Source: Thermoprotei archaeon
GTDB lineage: Archaea; Thermoproteota; Thermoprotei_A; Sulfolobales; NBVN01
Length of the DNA stretch: 41,753 nt
Assembly (NCBI GenBank): GCA_003661745.1
Contig: QMWS01000002.1
Span: 1-41,753 of the forward strand
Reading direction: 5' to 3'
The first letter of the stretch is position 1. Each line of letters begins with the position of its first letter. The notes below the pieces were generated by a model. It was not told the origin of the DNA, did not search any database, and saw nothing but the letters and a program-made list of their open reading frames with translations. Positions 34,444 through 41,357 of the stretch are shown here, one piece after another. Both the position numbers and the translations under genes were made by a program.

Positions 34444-35642
34444 GCTACGATCCTTCGGCTCCGTTGAGGCGTGCTGACCATCGCAAACGCCCCCGCGACC
34501 GCGTCCACCTGGTCGTCGTGCGTAGAGCCATCGCCTGTGAACGATACGAACTCGTCAATAAAATCTCTCACCCAATCTCCTCGCACCAGCGTCAGCTTGC
34601 CCTGCTCCGCCCGCGCAGCCACCGGTAACGCGCGCGTTAACTTGTCCTTGTCGACATCGATACCGCGGACGGAGATGCGCGCCAGCTCGCGACGCCGCAG
34701 CAGCGTCTGCACCGCCGCAATGCCGTGAAGCGACTTCTCGATGCCCTGCTCCACACCAGTGCCTTCAAGCAGCATAGTCTGCAACATAATCCGCTCCTGG
34801 TCTGGCCACTCCCACCGACCACGGATCACGTCGCGCACGTAGACAGTGCCATCGTCCGCCTGCGCCACGGCCGCGGATGCGGTGTAGTCCGCGCTCGTCT
34901 TTGTACTCGCCGCCAAGTCCCAGTACCGCGCCCAGCGCAGCCCACCCGGGGCCGCGTCCACAATGCGGAACCACTCGCGCCTGAACAGCGTCCCCGCCTG
35001 ATCGATGAACTCGCCCTCGAGCTCCTGCTTCGCGAAGAACTCAGTGTACTGACTCCTCACCGCTTCGTAGAATCCCTCTGGCAGGAACGGGTTCTCCAGC
35101 GTCCGGATCCGGAACAGCTCCGTACCTTCCCTGCCGCTGCCGAAGACCTCGTACGTCCAGTGCGCCCGCCCTTTAGGCGTGAACGTCGCAGACAGCCAGC
35201 CAGGCTTGCCACCACCGCCGCGGAGGGACGCGATGACGATCTCGAACGCGTCGCGCTTCATGAGACTCGCCTCGTCCAACCACGCGCCCGCCAGGTTCGG
35301 CCCGCGCGCGCGCTCCGGATCGTCCAACGATCGACAGATGATCTCCGCACCATTCCCAAGCTTGAGCATCATATCGCTCAGATTGATGCTGCGCAGGCAG
35401 TGCATCTGGTCGCAGATTGTGGTCAATGCCCTGAACGTCGCGTCTTTGAGCATTCCGTATGTCGGTGCGTACACACCGAAAAGCAGGCCGCGCGAGTCCG
35501 CAGACATCGCGCGTACCGCCATATCCAATGCTCCAACGTATGTCTTGCCGCTGCCGCGCCCGCCGACCAGCGCGCGGAAGGTCGCCTTTGAGTCCCTAAA
35601 CGCTTTCTGCTTCGGACTCAGCTTGATCCTCAGCTCCCGCAA
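34437..35642 (-). CDS. Terminase large subunit
   Basis: A 401-residue DNA packaging motor and nuclease. Walker A GGRGSGKT lies near residue 28, Walker B-type LAGAWLDEASL near 120, and the nuclease domain begins RYWDLAAST with a TASAAVAQADDGTVYVRDV section and a late THDDQVDAVAGAF (Asp pair). I place the start at TTG 35642 because AGGAGG lies 6 nt upstream; it overlaps the small terminase gene by 47 nt. It docks on the portal to pump DNA. Confidence 0.92.
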   Translation of the reverse strand: MRELRIKLSPKQKAFRDSKATFRALVGGRGSGKTYVGALDMAVRAMSADSRGLLFGVYAPTYGMLKDATFRALTTICDQMHCLRSINLSDMMLKLGNGAEIICRSLDDPERARGPNLAGAWLDEASLMKRDAFEIVIASLRGGGGKPGWLSATFTPKGRAHWTYEVFGSGREGTELFRIRTLENPFLPEGFYEAVRSQYTEFFAKQELEGEFIDQAGTLFRREWFRIVDAAPGGLRWARYWDLAASTKTSADYTASAAVAQADDGTVYVRDVIRGRWEWPDQERIMLQTMLLEGTGVEQGIEKSLHGIAAVQTLLRRRELARISVRGIDVDKDKLTRALPVAARAEQGKLTLVRGDWVRDFIDEFVSFTGDGSTHDDQVDAVAGAFAMVSTPQRSRRIVAW

Positions 35643-36033
35643 CCACGACCTCCTCAACCAGCTTCAGCTTCACCTCGCCGTCGTGCATGTGCCGAACCCG
35701 CTGGCCGTACACCTCGGGACGGCGTGATGTGAGAATAAACGTCAATAATTTATCGCTACTTTCTTGAGCACGCTTCCAGGCAATAGCCTCGAGACCATCC
35801 AGCGCCTCTTCCAGCGCCTCGTCCCACGCCGCCTCGAACGTCTTCCAGCGCCGTCGCGCACAGTACGCACCGCCTCGCGTAATACCAGCGGCCTGACAGG
35901 CGGCGCGCACGTTCGCGGTGTTCCGCAGCGCCGCGATAAACCTGGCCATCCACGGCCGCGGCAAGTCGCGCCTCCGGCCGATCAGCGGCCCCAGCTCCCC
36001 TGTACCGCCTTTTCTGCTCTCCCTCTTGCTCAT
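35596..36033 (-). CDS. Terminase small subunit
   Basis: A 145-residue DNA-recognition subunit. A helix-turn-helix-like segment (LRNTANVRAACQAAGITRGG, AYCARRRWKTFEAAWDEALE) is followed by LLTFILTSRRPEVYGQRV, a section typical of small terminases that binds the large subunit. ATG 36033 overlaps the methyltransferase stop (ATGA) and has GGAG 8 nt upstream. It is in the standard position just before the large subunit. Confidence 0.85.
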   Translation of the reverse strand: MSKRESRKGGTGELGPLIGRRRDLPRPWMARFIAALRNTANVRAACQAAGITRGGAYCARRRWKTFEAAWDEALEEALDGLEAIAWKRAQESSDKLLTFILTSRRPEVYGQRVRHMHDGEVKLKLVEEVVVAGAEDQAESEAESV

Positions 36034-37487
36034 ACCTCCAACTCCGGATTCAAACCATCATCTGCGAATCTCTCCAGGGCGACGGCGACGTAGCGAGGCT
36101 CGCGTTCTGTGGCTATGCATCTCCGCCGCAATCGCTCGCACGCCAGAAGCGTCGTCCCCGACCCGAGGAACGGCTCCCACACCAGGTCGCCCTGCTCGCT
36201 ATAGACCTCGATCGCGCGCAGCGGCAGCTCCAGCGGGAACGCTGCGACGTGATATCGCAACGGCGAGCCTTCGGCGTCGTGCGTACTCCAGACTGCGTGG
36301 ACGGACATGCGCCACTTCCGGCGTGGCAGGCGGCGCTCCTTGCCGCCCTTCGACCTGAACGTCCATACGAAATCATATCCCTCGATGGGCACTCCTGAAA
36401 ATACCCTCCACAAATTCTCCAGCCACTGCTGGGCTACAATATCGTCCTCCAGCAACTCCGTGGATCGTTGCGGCACCCGCCTGATAACCAGCTCCTCCGG
36501 CTCGTCGTCCTCGCCCCCGGGCGCGCGGAACGACCACACGTACTCCCACTCCTGATGGTGTGGGATCGTTGAGTGGTACGACCAGAACGGTGCCGGAAGG
36601 CGCTCGAAGGGCTTCCGCCAGATCCGATTCGCCCAAAGCTTCCAACCGTGACGACGGAAGCGCTCGTTGTAGATGCACGACATCAGGAAGACGCCGTAAC
36701 TCGCGTCCCCCGTAATGCGCTCGACGATGCTCTTGACGTAGATGTCGCCGAAGTTGACGACGAAGTAGCCGCCAGGAATCACAACACGCGCGCCGACCTC
36801 AGCAGTCTTGTCGATCAGCTCCACCAGGTCGCCGAACGCCTCCCCCTCCTCGTACTCCTTACCCACGCCGTAGGGCGGCGACGTCACCGCCATGCGCGCC
36901 CGCTCACCAGCGAAAAGCGCCTCCACCGCCTCGATGTCCGTGCAGTCGCCCACAAGCAGCTTGTGCTCCCCGACCCGCCAGACCTGACCAGGCTCGACCC
37001 CCCACTTCTCGCGCAGCTCCTCCGCCTCGTCCACGCGCGGCTCAGCGGTCTCGTCGGAGTCCGAATCGAACTCCCTACCTATCCCTTCCGCAAGGCTGTC
37101 GAGCAAGTCGCGCACCGCGTCGTTGCCCGTCTGCACGTCGCTCAGAAGATCCGCCAGCGCCTCGGGATCCGTCTCCGCCGCCGCAGCCAGCGGATCCAGC
37201 GTCGCGAGCGTAAGCTTCTCCTCGTCCTCATCGAGGTCAACGTACAGGACAGGTATGGTCGGCTCTTTGCGTGACAGGGCCAGCGCCACGCGCAGGTGGC
37301 CGTCCAGGATGAAGCCGGTGCGCTTGTTCACGATGACCTGCTGCACCCAGCCAACCTCGTCAAGAACGCCCTCCAACGCTCCCCGCTGCGCATCAGGGTG
37401 CGCGCGCCAGTTCCGCGGATTCGCGACGAGATCGCCAGGTGGCACGTCCGCACTACCAACTATCCGATTCCTCCAACGTCGCTTCAC
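36030..37487 (-). CDS. ParB-like domain fused to DNA N4/N6 methyltransferase
   Basis: A 485-residue fusion. Residues about 10-110 are a ParB/Srx-like domain (VPPGDLVANPRNWRAHPDAQ, ILDGHLRVALAL with DGHLR at 62-66). The second part is a beta-type methyltransferase: motif IV TSPPY at 202-206 comes before motif I EPFLGSGTT at 438-446. TSPPY is more common in N4-cytosine enzymes than DPPY. A long target-recognition section lies between (about 215-430). The GTG start overlaps the previous stop. No restriction gene is seen, so it may protect phage DNA or regulate packaging, given its place before terminase. Confidence 0.88.
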   Translation of the reverse strand: MKRRWRNRIVGSADVPPGDLVANPRNWRAHPDAQRGALEGVLDEVGWVQQVIVNKRTGFILDGHLRVALALSRKEPTIPVLYVDLDEDEEKLTLATLDPLAAAAETDPEALADLLSDVQTGNDAVRDLLDSLAEGIGREFDSDSDETAEPRVDEAEELREKWGVEPGQVWRVGEHKLLVGDCTDIEAVEALFAGERARMAVTSPPYGVGKEYEEGEAFGDLVELIDKTAEVGARVVIPGGYFVVNFGDIYVKSIVERITGDASYGVFLMSCIYNERFRRHGWKLWANRIWRKPFERLPAPFWSYHSTIPHHQEWEYVWSFRAPGGEDDEPEELVIRRVPQRSTELLEDDIVAQQWLENLWRVFSGVPIEGYDFVWTFRSKGGKERRLPRRKWRMSVHAVWSTHDAEGSPLRYHVAAFPLELPLRAIEVYSEQGDLVWEPFLGSGTTLLACERLRRRCIATEREPRYVAVALERFADDGLNPELEV

Positions 37488-37855
37488 TCTACTAACCTCA
37501 CTGCAACCTCGACCACAGCGTTCAGGCCCGCCTCACGAGCCTCCCGCACCAGCCGCCTAGCATCTCCACGCGACAGGCCGCGCACCACGCCCTGTTCGCG
37601 CAGGAGCTCAAGGTCGTTCGTTCGACCGAGCCACGCCCGCGCCGCGTCCTCCACGGAGCGCGCCGTCTGGTAGATCGTTCCCTCTGCGCGGTCAGGGCAC
37701 ATCTCGCGGTGCACCTCCACCGCCGCCTTCCAGGCGCTCTCGCCATCAATCATCTTCATGAGGATCGCGCGGCGCACTTCGCTCCAGTGCTCCGCCGCCT
37801 CACGGAAGAAGCGCATTCGCTCCTCGTACGGCACCGACATCAGTATGTTCGACAC
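37484..37855 (-). CDS. Small helical protein, possible DNA-binding
   Basis: A 123-residue helical protein. It opens MSNILMSVPYEERMRFFREA, then HWSEVRRAILMKMIDGESAW, KAAVEVHREMC and a basic SRGDARRLVREAREAG. It could be a phage regulator or a partner of the DNA methyltransferase (4-nt overlap GTGA). I do not recognise the family. ATG 37855 has CAGGAGGGAAAAGT upstream. Confidence 0.65.
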   Translation of the reverse strand: MSNILMSVPYEERMRFFREAAEHWSEVRRAILMKMIDGESAWKAAVEVHREMCPDRAEGTIYQTARSVEDAARAWLGRTNDLELLREQGVVRGLSRGDARRLVREAREAGLNAVVEVAVRLVE

Positions 37856-37874
37856 TTTTCCCTCCTGTCTATGT

Positions 37875-38081
37875 CTACTGCCCTACTGCCAGGGCAAGTG
37901 ATAGGACGAGCCAAAGTAGAACCGCCAGACCGGCCAGCAGCTGGTCGCCCTCGTCGTACTCCTGCCCGCCGCGCACCCACAGCACGACCTTACCGGCGGC
38001 AACCGCGACCAGCGCGCCGACCAGGACGATCACGTGGATCGCCAACCATCTCAGCAGCACTCCAGATAGCGTCGTGTCCAT
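37875..38081 (-). CDS. Small two-helix membrane protein at the head of the late operon
   Basis: A 68-residue protein with two membrane helices (about 5-30, LLRWLAIHVIVLVGALVAVA; and 48-66, LAVLLWLVLSLALAV) separated by a charged GGQEYDEGDQ loop. It is the first gene after repeat element C. ATG 38081 is used; GTG 38087 would add two residues. The ribosome site is weak (GTGGG). It could be a second holin or antiholin, or an exclusion protein; nothing decides this. Confidence 0.6.
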   Translation of the reverse strand: MDTTLSGVLLRWLAIHVIVLVGALVAVAAGKVVLWVRGGQEYDEGDQLLAGLAVLLWLVLSLALAVGQ

Positions 38082-38138
38082 GCCCACAAATCTACCACAT
38101 CTCCCGCCAGCGATATAACAGCATTTCCTCGCCCGCGC

Positions 38139-38212
38139 GAAATTTCCCCTTTATTTTTGAAGAGAATGAATCTTATAAAGTTATATATCGAACGCGCCCT
38201 TAGTTTAAGAAG
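38139..38212 (-). promoter_or_regulatory. Repeat element C, probable phage promoter of the late operon
   Basis: Third copy of the AT-rich element found at 8057-8260. The invariant minus-strand core (GGCGCGTTCGATATATAAC through AAATAAAGGGG) is conserved; the flank upstream diverges. TATAAG lies at plus-strand 38172-38177. It heads the operon that runs to the lysin and follows two hairpins, so it sits exactly where a late promoter is expected. Orientation is inferred from gene direction. Confidence 0.6.
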
Positions 38213-38240
38213 GCATTTTGAGCGGATGATCAGATACGCC

Positions 38241-38274
38241 AATCGCCCCGGTGCATTTACACGCCAGGGCGATT
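38241..38274 (-). terminator. 8-bp hairpin before the late promoter
   Basis: AATCGCCC (38241-38248) pairs with GGGCGATT (38267-38274) across an 18-nt loop. With the stronger hairpin at 38298-38335 it lies in the gap between the first block and repeat element C. No U tract is seen. It may be part of a terminator or an attenuator. Confidence 0.4.
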
Positions 38275-38297
38275 AGGCTACAATCCTGGTAGACCCC

Positions 38298-38335
38298 GGC
38301 GCGAGGCCACCGCCCCCTCCCGGTGGCCCCGCGCC
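38298..38335 (-). terminator. GC-rich hairpin ending the first gene block
   Basis: Arms 38298-38311 and 38322-38335 are complementary over 14 positions with one mismatch and a 10-nt loop (all G and A on the minus strand except one C). It lies 19 nt after the stop of the last gene in block 1. A strong stem without a U tract: probably a Rho-dependent or stabilising 3' structure. Confidence 0.55.
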
Positions 38336-38353
38336 GTCCACCACGAACCTGGT

Positions 38354-38680
38354 CTAGCAGGCGAGGAAGAACTTGCTTATCTCCTTCGCGAGCGTCGCCT
38401 TCTCCTCGCTGCCCAGTGCCAGTTCTTCGAGGAGCTCGACCGCCGCTTGCAGCGCCTCGTTGTAGCGCGTCTCCGCCGCGCGCAGCTCGTCGCGGAGCCC
38501 CCTGGTGAATGCCGCGTACTCTTTCCGCGTCATCCCGAGCTCCTCTCGCATCTCGTCCGCCGTCTCCCAGTCCAGTTCGTCGTACGGAACTGGGAAGTCC
38601 TCCGCGCGCTCCTGCGCGCGTAGCTTGGCGCCTGTCGCTTTTTCCAGCTCTTCGACGATCCTCTTGGCCTTGGCTTTCAT
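38354..38680 (-). CDS. Small helical protein of unknown function
   Basis: A 108-residue charged helical protein: KAKAKRIVEELEKATGAKLR, then DELDWETADEMREELGMTRK and a coiled-coil-like LRAAETRYNEALQAAVELLE. ATG 38680 lies 4 nt after GAGGAGGC; the longer frame upstream is discarded. Last gene of the first block. Not recognised. The acidic helical make-up would suit an inhibitor or host takeover protein, but there is no direct evidence. Confidence 0.7.
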   Translation of the reverse strand: MKAKAKRIVEELEKATGAKLRAQERAEDFPVPYDELDWETADEMREELGMTRKEYAAFTRGLRDELRAAETRYNEALQAAVELLEELALGSEEKATLAKEISKFFLAC

Positions 38681-38731
38681 CGTTGCCTCCTCGTTCGTTA
38701 TCACCACCATCATATCACATGGTGTAAATAC

Positions 38732-39079
38732 CTAGACGACCGCGAGCGCGCGAGCGCCGAGGATCCGTCCGTTCTCGTCCCGGATCAGCGCCGCCGGAAT
38801 CACGACCAGGTAGCCAGCGTCCTCCGGCGTCGGCCCGAGCGCCTGCGCCAGGAGCGCCGAGACCACGTAGACGTGGCCCGGCCTGAACTCTGGCAGGCCC
38901 TGCGGCTTGCCGAAACGCTTCCGGATCACCGGCACGTCCACGCCCTCCGCGCAGACCGTGCCGACGACCTCTGTCTCCTCCTCCAGCCGCGGCGGGCTGT
39001 CGCAGCGGTCGATCGTGATCGACAGCCCGTTGCCGTTGCAGATGGTCACCGGGTGTGGAGTTAGATTAACAATCTTCAT
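38732..39079 (-). CDS. Conserved small protein, NLTPHP family, unknown function
   Basis: A 115-residue protein starting MKIVNLTPHPVTICNG, with VPVIRKRFGKPQGLPEF, GHVYVVSALLAQALG and ALIRDENGRILGARAL. I recognise this as a widespread small family in actinobacteria, other bacteria and phages with no known function. ATG 39079 has GGAGTTGGAGTG upstream. The frame is also open to ATG 39148, which overlaps the stop of the repeat protein (TGATG) and would add 23 residues made from a degenerate repeat unit. The first nine codons resemble the repeat unit's own start. Confidence 0.8.
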   Translation of the reverse strand: MKIVNLTPHPVTICNGNGLSITIDRCDSPPRLEEETEVVGTVCAEGVDVPVIRKRFGKPQGLPEFRPGHVYVVSALLAQALGPTPEDAGYLVVIPAALIRDENGRILGARALAVV

Positions 39080-39147
39080 CACTCCAACTCCATCCGGTCG
39101 TGGCGCGTCGGCTGGCACCAAGTCTGGATTTGAACTAATTAATTTCA

Positions 39148-39849
39148 TCATTTCAACTCCATCGAGCCGCGGCGCTCGGCGGCGCCCCTGGTCGGCGTCG
39201 GGCATGGAGTTGAACTAATTAATTTCATCAACTCAACTCTAGACTCCGTGTCGACCTCGGCTGACGCGAAGTCTCGACTTAGACTGATTAATTTCATCAA
39301 CTCAACTCCATCGCGCGCTGCGCCTCCGGCCGACCCGAAGTCTCGACTTAGACTAATTAATTTCATCAATTCAACTCTAGACTTCGCGGCGTCCCCGGTC
39401 GACGCGAAGTCTCGACTTAGACTAATTAATTTCATCAACTCAACTCTAGACTTCGCGTCGCCCTCGGTCGACCCGAAGTCTCGACTTAGACTAATTAATT
39501 TCATCAACTCAACTCCATCGCGCGCGGCGTCCTCGGCCAACGCCAGATCTAGACTTAGACTAATTAATTTCATCAACTCAACTCTAGACTTCGTGCCGAC
39601 CTCGGCCAGCGCCAGATCTAGACTTAGACTAATTAATTTCATCAACTCAACTCTAGACTTCGTGCCGACCTCGGCCGACCCGAAGTCTCGACTTAGACTA
39701 ATTAATTTCATCAACTCAACTCGAGACTTCTGGTCGGCCTCGGCCGACCAGAAGTCTCGACTTAGACTAATTAATTTCATCAACTCAACTCTAGACTTCG
39801 TGCCGACCTCGGCCAACGCGAAGTCTCGACTTAGACTAATTAATTTCAT
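39148..39849 (-). CDS. Repeat protein encoded by the 69-bp array
   Basis: A 233-residue frame made almost wholly of a 23-residue repeat, V-E-L-M-K-L-I-S-L-S-R-D-F/L followed by a variable acidic, small-residue part and KSR. ATG 39849 overlaps the stop of the upstream gene (TGATG) with GGAG 8 nt before it, a normal coupled start. The stop overlaps ATG 39148 of the next frame in the same way. Each unit carries its own in-frame ATG, so nested products are possible. Each repeat would form a helix with an MKLISL hydrophobic face. It may be a real repeat protein or a by-product of a DNA or RNA element. Confidence 0.55.
   Translation of the reverse strand: MKLISLSRDFALAEVGTKSRVELMKLISLSRDFWSAEADQKSRVELMKLISLSRDFGSAEVGTKSRVELMKLISLSLDLALAEVGTKSRVELMKLISLSLDLALAEDAARDGVELMKLISLSRDFGSTEGDAKSRVELMKLISLSRDFASTGDAAKSRVELMKLISLSRDFGSAGGAARDGVELMKLISLSRDFASAEVDTESRVELMKLISSTPCPTPTRGAAERRGSMELK
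39721..39760. repeat. Perfect 19-bp inverted repeat inside one array unit
   Basis: TCGAGACTTCTGGTCGGCC, then TC, then the exact reverse complement to 39760. Other units keep only the outer 7 to 10 bp of the stem (for example AGACTTCGCG with CGCGAAGTCT in the unit near 39390). The stems are kept while the bases vary, which hints at selection for structure. Confidence 0.85.
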
Positions 39850-40580
39850 CAACTCAACTCCGGATCCAGGTGCTCTGCGGTGTACCCCGCGGGTACCGCG
39901 ACCCGCATGCTGACGTGCCCGCCGTGGTACCCCCTGCTGTGCACCACGGACAAGACCTTAACGGCGTCCGTGTCGCCGTCAATCTCCAAGAGATCTAACT
40001 GCCACTCCTTGTACCGCCCCCCTGGTGAGATATAGGCCGCCACGCGGCCATCGTGATCCCGGACAACCACCGGCATCTCCCAGAAGCCCGCGCCGATTTG
40101 ACGGTTCGTCGGCCCGCCGAAGTTGACGGCGACGATTTCCACGTCCGCGTTCTCCTCGGTCTCCTCAATCGCCATCAGCTCCTCTTCGACCCTGTCCAAC
40201 CTCTTGGCGTCGCCGGGCCAATGCGCGCGGACGTACTCCTGCGCCGCCGGGATCGTGACGCGGAGGGCCTCGGCGACGTCGATCCATCGATCGATCGGCC
40301 GTGGGAAGCCGACCGCTTTCCGGAGACCTTCGACGAAGCGGCCGGTCTCCCAGCCCTCGTACCCTGCGATCGCCCGCACGCCCGGGGCCAGCTTCATGCG
40401 ATAATGGTTCGCCGACCACTTGCCGTTTTTCGTGTACCCGTGGCCGACGACCACGGCCACGCCGGGGATCGTCTCCCCGCAGAAGTGGTGCACGCGGTCG
40501 TCCTTGATCAGGACGAGCCACCGCTCACGCCGCCGGTTCCCGATCCCGTCCGACCACTCTAATCCTCTTTCTTCCGCCAT
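39849..40580 (-). CDS. Protein of unknown function preceding the repeat array
   Basis: A 243-residue protein. It opens MAEERGLEWSDGIGNRRRER, then a beta-rich WLVLIKDDRVHHFCGETIPG section with VAVVVGHGYTKNGKWSANHY, and later VAEALRVTIPAAQEYVRAHW, an acidic helix (VEEELMAIEETEENAD) and AYISPGGRYKEWQLDLLEID. I do not recognise it. ATG 40580 has AGGAGGACAGA upstream. It ends inside the first repeat unit, so the last residues (DPELS) are array sequence, and its stop couples to the repeat frame. Confidence 0.75.
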   Translation of the reverse strand: MAEERGLEWSDGIGNRRRERWLVLIKDDRVHHFCGETIPGVAVVVGHGYTKNGKWSANHYRMKLAPGVRAIAGYEGWETGRFVEGLRKAVGFPRPIDRWIDVAEALRVTIPAAQEYVRAHWPGDAKRLDRVEEELMAIEETEENADVEIVAVNFGGPTNRQIGAGFWEMPVVVRDHDGRVAAYISPGGRYKEWQLDLLEIDGDTDAVKVLSVVHSRGYHGGHVSMRVAVPAGYTAEHLDPELS

Positions 40581-40630
40581 TTCTGTCCTCCTGTCGTTTT
40601 GTCGTCTTGCGGCTAGTGTGCCGCCACCAA

Positions 40631-40650
40631 GGCTGTAGTCGCCTACAGCC
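40631..40650 (-). other. Hairpin with GNRA tetraloop between two early genes
   Basis: GGCTGTAG and CTACAGCC pair perfectly; the minus-strand loop is GCGA, a GNRA tetraloop. Imperfect pairing extends outside (CCACCAA with CTGGCGGG). It lies 16 nt after the stop of 40666-40854 and 51 nt before the next start. Possible 3' stabiliser, processing site or terminator. Confidence 0.6.
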
Positions 40651-40665
40651 CTGGCGGGCGACGCG

Positions 40666-40854
40666 CTAGCTGGCCTCTTCGCGCTTGCAATAGACGTTGA
40701 TAACCAGGTCGAAGAACGCCCGCGCGCTCTCGTCGGCGTCCCCCTCGAACCGCATCGGCGGGCCGAGGAAAAGAGTGCCCACGAGGGTGTCGTCCTTGAA
40801 GAACTTGATCGTGGCCGCTTCTCGCCCGAGCTCGATCCGTTGGCCTTCGTTCAT
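40666..40854 (-). CDS. Small protein of unknown function
   Basis: A 62-residue protein: NEGQRIELGREAATIKFFKD, then DTLVGTLFLGPPMRFEGDAD and ESARAFFDLVINVYCKREEA. It has short strands and one helix. ATG 40854 has GAGGAGGAAGCAG upstream, a strong site that overrides the much longer open frame reaching 41232. Not recognised; small early genes like this often act on host proteins. Confidence 0.7.
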   Translation of the reverse strand: MNEGQRIELGREAATIKFFKDDTLVGTLFLGPPMRFEGDADESARAFFDLVINVYCKREEAS

Positions 40855-40880
40855 CTGCTTCCTCCTCTCGTCGTATTCGG

Positions 40881-40896
40881 CGGCGCCCGCGCGCCG
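40881..40896 (-). other. Short GC hairpin after the zinc-ribbon gene
   Basis: CGGCGC (40881-40886) and GCGCCG (40891-40896) with a 4-nt loop (GCGG on the minus strand). It lies 8 nt past the stop of 40905-41237, in the same place relative to a gene end as the hairpins at 40631 and 41320. Confidence 0.4.
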
Positions 40897-40904
40897 CTCG
40901 TCTC

Positions 40905-41237
40905 TTAACTGGTTTCCGGCCAGCCCCACAGGTACCGTCCACGTTCGGACACCGGTACGTCCCGTCGGCGCCAGCGCGTCGGCACGTATGTCGTCACCTG
41001 GTCGTAGACCGCACCTCGTATTGGTTCGAAGAAGCGCTCGATTTTCCGCACGTTCCCGTCCTCGCACTCGGCGAGCGCCGCCGCAATCCGCAGCCGCCAC
41101 GGCCGCGCGACCAGCTCGGCGCCGCAGTCCGGACACTCCTCCCGAACCGCGCGAAGCTCCGCGATCTCGTCTGCCCCGAACTCGTACCGCTCCATGTGCT
41201 CGCAGCGCGTGCAATAGAGCTCGAAGTCCCACCTCAC
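40905..41237 (-). CDS. Zinc-ribbon protein of unknown function
   Basis: A 110-residue protein. YCTRCEHM near residue 8 and CPDCGAEL near 35 form a four-cysteine zinc ribbon (CxxC ... CxxC). A DEIAELRAVREE helix lies between them. The second half (RKIERFFEPIRGAVYDQVTT, RGRYLWGWPE) is unassigned. The GTG start has AAGGAGGAAGAC upstream. Zinc ribbons often bind nucleic acid or proteins, so a regulator is plausible. A longer overlapping frame in another phase is a shadow. Confidence 0.78.
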   Translation of the reverse strand: MRWDFELYCTRCEHMERYEFGADEIAELRAVREECPDCGAELVARPWRLRIAAALAECEDGNVRKIERFFEPIRGAVYDQVTTYVPTRWRRRDVPVSERGRYLWGWPETS

Positions 41238-41319
41238 GTCTTCCTCCTTGTCTTCGTCGGCGCCCGCCCCGTCCCGCCGCGTCCGTCGCGCCCCGCGCGG
41301 TCGCGCTCGAGAAGAAGCG

Positions 41320-41349
41320 GTCGCCGGAGCCGTTCCCGGCTCCGGCGAC
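41320..41349 (-). terminator. 13-bp hairpin with GNRA (GGAA) loop after the first gene
   Basis: GTCGCCGGAGCCG and its exact reverse complement enclose TTCC, which is GGAA on the minus strand, a GNRA tetraloop. It starts 8 nt past the stop of 41358-41627 and is followed by CGCTTCTTCT, a weak pyrimidine tract. Probable partial terminator or RNA stabiliser. Confidence 0.6.
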
Positions 41350-41357
41350 CCTCGCCG

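Larger units (their letters stand above)
39141..39852 (-). repeat. Tandem array of 69-bp units, 11 copies
   Basis: AATTTCATCA recurs at 39141, 39221, 39290, 39359, 39428, 39497, 39566, 39635, 39704, 39773 and 39842: one 80-bp step, then nine exact 69-bp steps. Each unit has an AT-rich conserved block of about 40 bp and a GC-rich variable block of about 27 bp. The variable blocks keep inverted ends (AGACTTC ... GAAGTCT) in most copies. On the minus strand each conserved block reads GAGTTGAGTTG then ATGAAATTAATTAGTCTAAG, a weak ribosome site plus start. Units are in frame (69 is a multiple of 3), so both strands stay open. Confidence 0.95.

Noticed and set aside
39141..39852. CRISPR array (conserved block of about 40 bp, variable block of about 27 bp)
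   Set aside because: The variable blocks are plainly related to each other, the unit is a multiple of three, the frame is open and coupled to neighbours, and no cas genes are nearby. It is a diverged tandem repeat.
40666..41232. A 188-residue protein starting at 41232
   Set aside because: Most of it overlaps the zinc-ribbon gene in another phase, and a strong ribosome site sits before the internal ATG at 40854.
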